This document shows, one piece after another, positions 31,989 through 35,071 of a stretch of DNA of 35,071 nt. Source of the DNA: Gemmatimonadota bacterium (GTDB taxonomy: Bacteria > Latescibacterota > UBA2968); the NCBI GenBank assembly GCA_002714465.1, contig PAXL01000048.1:1-35071 (forward strand). The letters are read 5' to 3'. The stretch's first letter is position 1. The number at the start of each line of letters is the position of its first letter. A program made the translations under genes and the position numbers. The notes beneath the pieces were generated by a model. It did not search any database. It worked only from the letters and a program-made list of their open reading frames with translations, and was not told where the DNA came from.

Positions 31989-33008
31989 ATGTCGAGAGAC
32001 ATTGAGCACGGAGAGATTGTCAATCGCGTGGCTCGCATACAAGCGCGGATCCGTGACGCAGTTCGCGAGTCAATCCTCAAACAGTCGACGGAAGAGCTGA
32101 GTAGCGTCGCGGCAGAGACCAGCGGCGATACTATCTACTCGATCGATCGGGTGAGCGAGGATCTTCTGGTGTCGCTATTCGCTGAGTGCTTCTCCGACAC
32201 ATCGATAGTGTTGATCGGAGAAGGCTTGGATGACGGGGGAGTGACATTTCCTGCATCTGTCGATCCGAAGGAAGCGCGATACCGTGTGATCGTGGATCCT
32301 ATAGACGGCACCCGTGGTCTTATGTATGACAAGCGGAGCGCGTGGGTACTGACAGGGGTCGCAGACAACAGAGGACCAGAAACGAACCTCACGGATATCG
32401 TCGTCGCAGTTCAGACGGAAATTCCCGTGACAAAGCAGTACCGGTCTGATGTTCTGTGGGCGATTCAGGGTGGCGGAGCCTTCGCAGTCGGACACGATGT
32501 TTTGTCCGGAGAAGACATTCCGATCACGCTGCAGCCCTCGCGATCGACTACCATCGAGCACGGTTTCGCTATGGTGTCCAGATTCTTCCCAGGCGGAAAA
32601 GACATACTGTCACGGGTCGAAGAGGAACTGTCCGAGGCCCTGATTGGTCCGATCCTGCCGGGTAAGGCGAGGCTATTCGAAGACCAGTATATCTGCACAG
32701 GCGGTCAGTTCTACGAGTTGCTCGCTGGCCACGACCGGTTCAATGCTGACTTGAGACCGAACCTCGAATCAGCCCTGGCGGGCAGGGGGCAGGAAATGGG
32801 TATTTGCTGCCATCCCTATGATGTGTGTACGAAGCTGATTGCGACGGAGATGGGGGTGCATATCTTGAAGCCCGACGGTAGCCCGCTCGATTATCCGCTC
32901 GACACGACGACACCCGTAGCGTGGGTCGGGTATGCGAATCAGGAGCTCAAGTCCAGCATAGAACCGGTCTTTACTGCGATTCTCAGGCGACACGGCCTAC
33001 ATGACTGA
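31989..33008 (+). CDS. Inositol-monophosphatase-like (FIG superfamily) phosphatase
   Basis: A 339-residue metal-dependent phosphatase of the Li+-sensitive superfamily. Glu78 (VLIGEGLDD) and the Asp103-Pro-Ile-Asp106-Gly-Thr motif (VIVDPIDGTRGLMYDK) are the two key metal sites. The C-terminal Asp of the family is probably in HPYDVCTKLIATEMG. It is longer than classic IMPases (about 270) owing to insertions around 115-230. ATG 31989 has TGAGGA upstream. It overlaps the next gene by 8 nt (ATGACTGA). Substrates could be a sugar phosphate or inositol phosphate; with the two upstream sugar-acid enzymes, a sugar phosphate is more likely, by inference. Confidence 0.82.
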   Translation: MSRDIEHGEIVNRVARIQARIRDAVRESILKQSTEELSSVAAETSGDTIYSIDRVSEDLLVSLFAECFSDTSIVLIGEGLDDGGVTFPASVDPKEARYRVIVDPIDGTRGLMYDKRSAWVLTGVADNRGPETNLTDIVVAVQTEIPVTKQYRSDVLWAIQGGGAFAVGHDVLSGEDIPITLQPSRSTTIEHGFAMVSRFFPGGKDILSRVEEELSEALIGPILPGKARLFEDQYICTGGQFYELLAGHDRFNADLRPNLESALAGRGQEMGICCHPYDVCTKLIATEMGVHILKPDGSPLDYPLDTTTPVAWVGYANQELKSSIEPVFTAILRRHGLHD

Positions 33009-35071
33009 CTTGTGGGGCATAAGACGATTTATTACGATTGTAAGTATGTGCTTACAAGCTGTGACATTCCTATCAATTTTTTGTCTACTCCTGCCAGTTA
33101 CATCTCCAGCGCAAGAAGGCACAATCCAAGTTATCTCCGGCGATCTAGTCTACATCAGCGGGATAAACGAGTCTGCACCAGAGGGCTCTCTGCTCGGCAC
33201 TCCCGATAGCCGGACTGCCTCCCTTGAGGTTATCAAGCACGCCAATAATATGGTGGTTGCCAGAAAACTTGACCAGCAGGCGACCTTTCGGAAAAGTGAC
33301 CGGCTTGTCACCATCAGCCGTGCTGGTGGTTCGTTGAACGGAAAAGCCCGCCGAAAAGCTATTGCATTAGCCGTCGCCAAAGGCCCTAGGATAGACGGCC
33401 GTCTGGATGATGCGGCATGGAAGGACGCAATCCCAGTGGATGGATTTATACAGCGGGATCCTGACTACTGGATGCCAAGTACGGAGCGTACGGTTGCCAA
33501 GGTCGTCTACGACGATAAGAGCGTCTACTTCGCCTTCGAGTGCTTTATGTCGGAGCACCACAAGCTGGTAGCGAACAACATGCGGCGAGACTCTGATATC
33601 TGGGGGGACGACAACGTTCAGCTTCTGCTCGACACCTACAACGACAGGCAGACGGGTTTCTTCTTCTTTATCAACCCACTCGGAGCACAGCGCGACCTGA
33701 TGCTGTCGAATGAGGGAAGAACCTACAATGTGGACTGGGACTGTAACTGGGTCTGTCGGACCCAGCGCTACGACGACAGGTGGACTGCCGAGATCGAAAT
33801 TCCGTTCAGTCAGCTAAGGTTCAAGCCAGGCGCCGAGATGGTATGGGGGCTGAACATGGCTCGGAACATCGCCTCACTGAACGAGGAATCTCAATTCGTG
33901 GTGGGGCGTCGCAGCTCGTCGACGCGTGCTCGATACTGGACGTCCGACATCGGCGAACTTCATGGTCTAAACATCACCGAAGCCAGACGTTCGATTCAGG
34001 TCAAACCCTATGCACTTCCCGGGTCGTCGCGCGATTTTGAATCCGTCGGCGCGGGAGAAGAGGGTGTTTTCGAAACAGGCGTAGATTTGAGATACGGTGT
34101 TACGCCCAACATTTCGGTAGATCTCTCGTACAATACCGACTTCGCCCAGGTCGAAGGCGACCAGGAGCAGGTCAATCTGACGCAGTTCCGGTTGTTCTTC
34201 CCAGAGAAGCGTGAGTTCTTCCTCGAAGGAGCGAACCTGTTCAGCTTCGGGCAGGCGGCAGAAACAACGGGAGGAGGCAGCCGTCCTCCAACACTGCTTT
34301 TCTACTCACGCAGGATTGGACTCGAAGAGGGTGCCAAGATCCCTATCATTTTCGGCACCAAGGTTGCGGGAAAGGAAGGCCGAACAAGTATCGGGGCACT
34401 CAACGTACTTTCCGACGAGACCACAGTGATCGGCGGGAATGATACGACCACCGTTCATCGCACGAACTACTCTGTCGTTCGATTGAAGCGCGATGTGATG
34501 GCCAGGTCGAACTTCGGGATGATCCTGGTGAACAAGCAAGTCAACGAATCGGGCAACGGTTGGTCGCTTTACAACAGAGCTCTCGGGGTCGATTTCAGTC
34601 TCTCCGCGACGGAGAAACTGAGTCTGCAGGGCTTCTACGCCCGCACCTGGGACTCGGATATCAATGATGCTGGCGATGCTCGTTATCTCTCTCTAGACTA
34701 TTCCGGTACGCTGGCGTTCTTCAGGGCGCGGGTCCTGGATGTCGGAGAGCAGTTCGAACCAGCCGTTGGATTCGTAAACAGGAGAGGGGATCTCAACGGC
34801 TTTCGTCAATACGATATAATGACCCGCCTACGTCCGAGGCCGAGTAAGGGCAACAGTATGAATGTCCGCTATGTCTCGATTGGTCCCGAGTTCCAATTAG
34901 TGACCGACCGTGACAACAACGTGAGATTCTGGCAGGCGGAACTCAACTGGTGGACAAATTTCAACACGGGTGACTGGTGGCGAATGGAGTTTTCGCACAC
35001 GCACGATGTCGTTGAGGAGGCTTTTGAGCCGTCACGAAAGCGCGGCGACGTGGCGATTCCAGCCGGTACCT
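33001..35071 (+). CDS. CBM9-like plus DUF5916 outer-membrane protein (5' complete, 3' cut by the window)
   Basis: The frame opens at ATG 33001 and is still open at the window end, 690 codons later. Residues of about 10-38 are a signal peptide (hydrophobic IVSMCLQAVTFLSIFCLL, then SPAQ). Residues of about 40-110 form a small domain with alternating hydrophobics resembling FlgT-type C-terminal modules (IQVISGDLVYISG, DQQATFRKSDRLV). A CBM9-like beta-sandwich follows (GPRIDGRLDDAAWKDAIPV; VYFAFECFMSEH; WTAEIEIPFSQL). Then comes the DUF5916 barrel (DFAQVEGDQEQVNLTQFRLF, FFPEKREFFLEGANLFSFG). Proteins of this type are outer-membrane-associated in FCB bacteria and of unknown function. It is coupled to the phosphatase gene. 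Confidence 0.85.
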   Translation, partial: MTDLWGIRRFITIVSMCLQAVTFLSIFCLLLPVTSPAQEGTIQVISGDLVYISGINESAPEGSLLGTPDSRTASLEVIKHANNMVVARKLDQQATFRKSDRLVTISRAGGSLNGKARRKAIALAVAKGPRIDGRLDDAAWKDAIPVDGFIQRDPDYWMPSTERTVAKVVYDDKSVYFAFECFMSEHHKLVANNMRRDSDIWGDDNVQLLLDTYNDRQTGFFFFINPLGAQRDLMLSNEGRTYNVDWDCNWVCRTQRYDDRWTAEIEIPFSQLRFKPGAEMVWGLNMARNIASLNEESQFVVGRRSSSTRARYWTSDIGELHGLNITEARRSIQVKPYALPGSSRDFESVGAGEEGVFETGVDLRYGVTPNISVDLSYNTDFAQVEGDQEQVNLTQFRLFFPEKREFFLEGANLFSFGQAAETTGGGSRPPTLLFYSRRIGLEEGAKIPIIFGTKVAGKEGRTSIGALNVLSDETTVIGGNDTTTVHRTNYSVVRLKRDVMARSNFGMILVNKQVNESGNGWSLYNRALGVDFSLSATEKLSLQGFYARTWDSDINDAGDARYLSLDYSGTLAFFRARVLDVGEQFEPAVGFVNRRGDLNGFRQYDIMTRLRPRPSKGNSMNVRYVSIGPEFQLVTDRDNNVRFWQAELNWWTNFNTGDWWRMEFSHTHDVVEEAFEPSRKRGDVAIPAGT

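Noticed and set aside
1..35071. tRNA, rRNA, CRISPR array, insertion sequence or prophage
   Set aside because: No cloverleaf ends, spaced repeats, transposase or phage genes were recognised on either strand.

Overview
This 35 kb window is bacterial chromosome with dense genes, moderate GC and short intergenic gaps. Three things point to a Gram-negative-type bacterium of the FCB side of the tree (Latescibacterota-, Gemmatimonadota- or Marinimicrobia-like): a secreted protein with a C-terminal FlgD-Ig/type-IX-like tail carrying an NPFNP motif, a CBM9-plus-DUF5916 outer-membrane protein, and GTG/TTG starts with frequent overlaps. I infer this placement from family content; no rRNA or tRNA gene was recognised to confirm it.

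Layout, 5' to 3'. 1-3387: the end of a cyclic-nucleotide-binding protein, an intrinsic terminator, gamma-glutamyltransferase and an MFS transporter, followed by a decayed second MFS copy (3435-3620). 3638-6773: a flavoprotein disulfide reductase on the minus strand, divergent from a MATE exporter. 7027-10546: a chain of four coupled genes (unknown ORF, GT2 glycosyltransferase, MprF/AglD-type flippase-like membrane protein, anmK). 10875-16060: a compact tetrapyrrole operon (HemX-like protein, precorrin-2 dehydrogenase, hemA, hemC, cobA-hemD fusion), all abutting or overlapping. 16216-17913: the secreted cohesin-like/FlgD-tail protein, pcm, and a 54-residue membrane protein. 18092-20698: purN, mreB and mreC.

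20780-26401 is an accessory block. An old-yellow-enzyme flavoprotein is divergent from a run of transglutaminase-like protein, class V PLP enzyme and D-2-hydroxyacid dehydrogenase. Next come a decayed frame (26439-26788) and a solitary flgC with a near-consensus sigma-54 promoter and a strong terminator. On the minus strand, asd (aspartate-semialdehyde dehydrogenase) is preceded by a promoter, a lysine riboswitch and a riboswitch-type terminator. A decayed ORF with an in-frame TGA lies downstream of asd. 30028-35071 is a sugar-acid-like operon: hydroxypyruvate-isomerase-like TIM barrel, YiaK-like dehydrogenase, IMPase-like phosphatase, and a CBM9/DUF5916 outer-membrane protein that runs off the window.

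Two patterns cross the window. First, four gene junctions share an identical 8-nt ATGNNTGA overlap, which suggests termination-reinitiation coupling. Second, many gaps hold stubs of broken genes (MFS, sulfatase-like N-terminus and others), pointing to repeated local gene loss. No CRISPR array, insertion sequence, tRNA or rRNA was seen.
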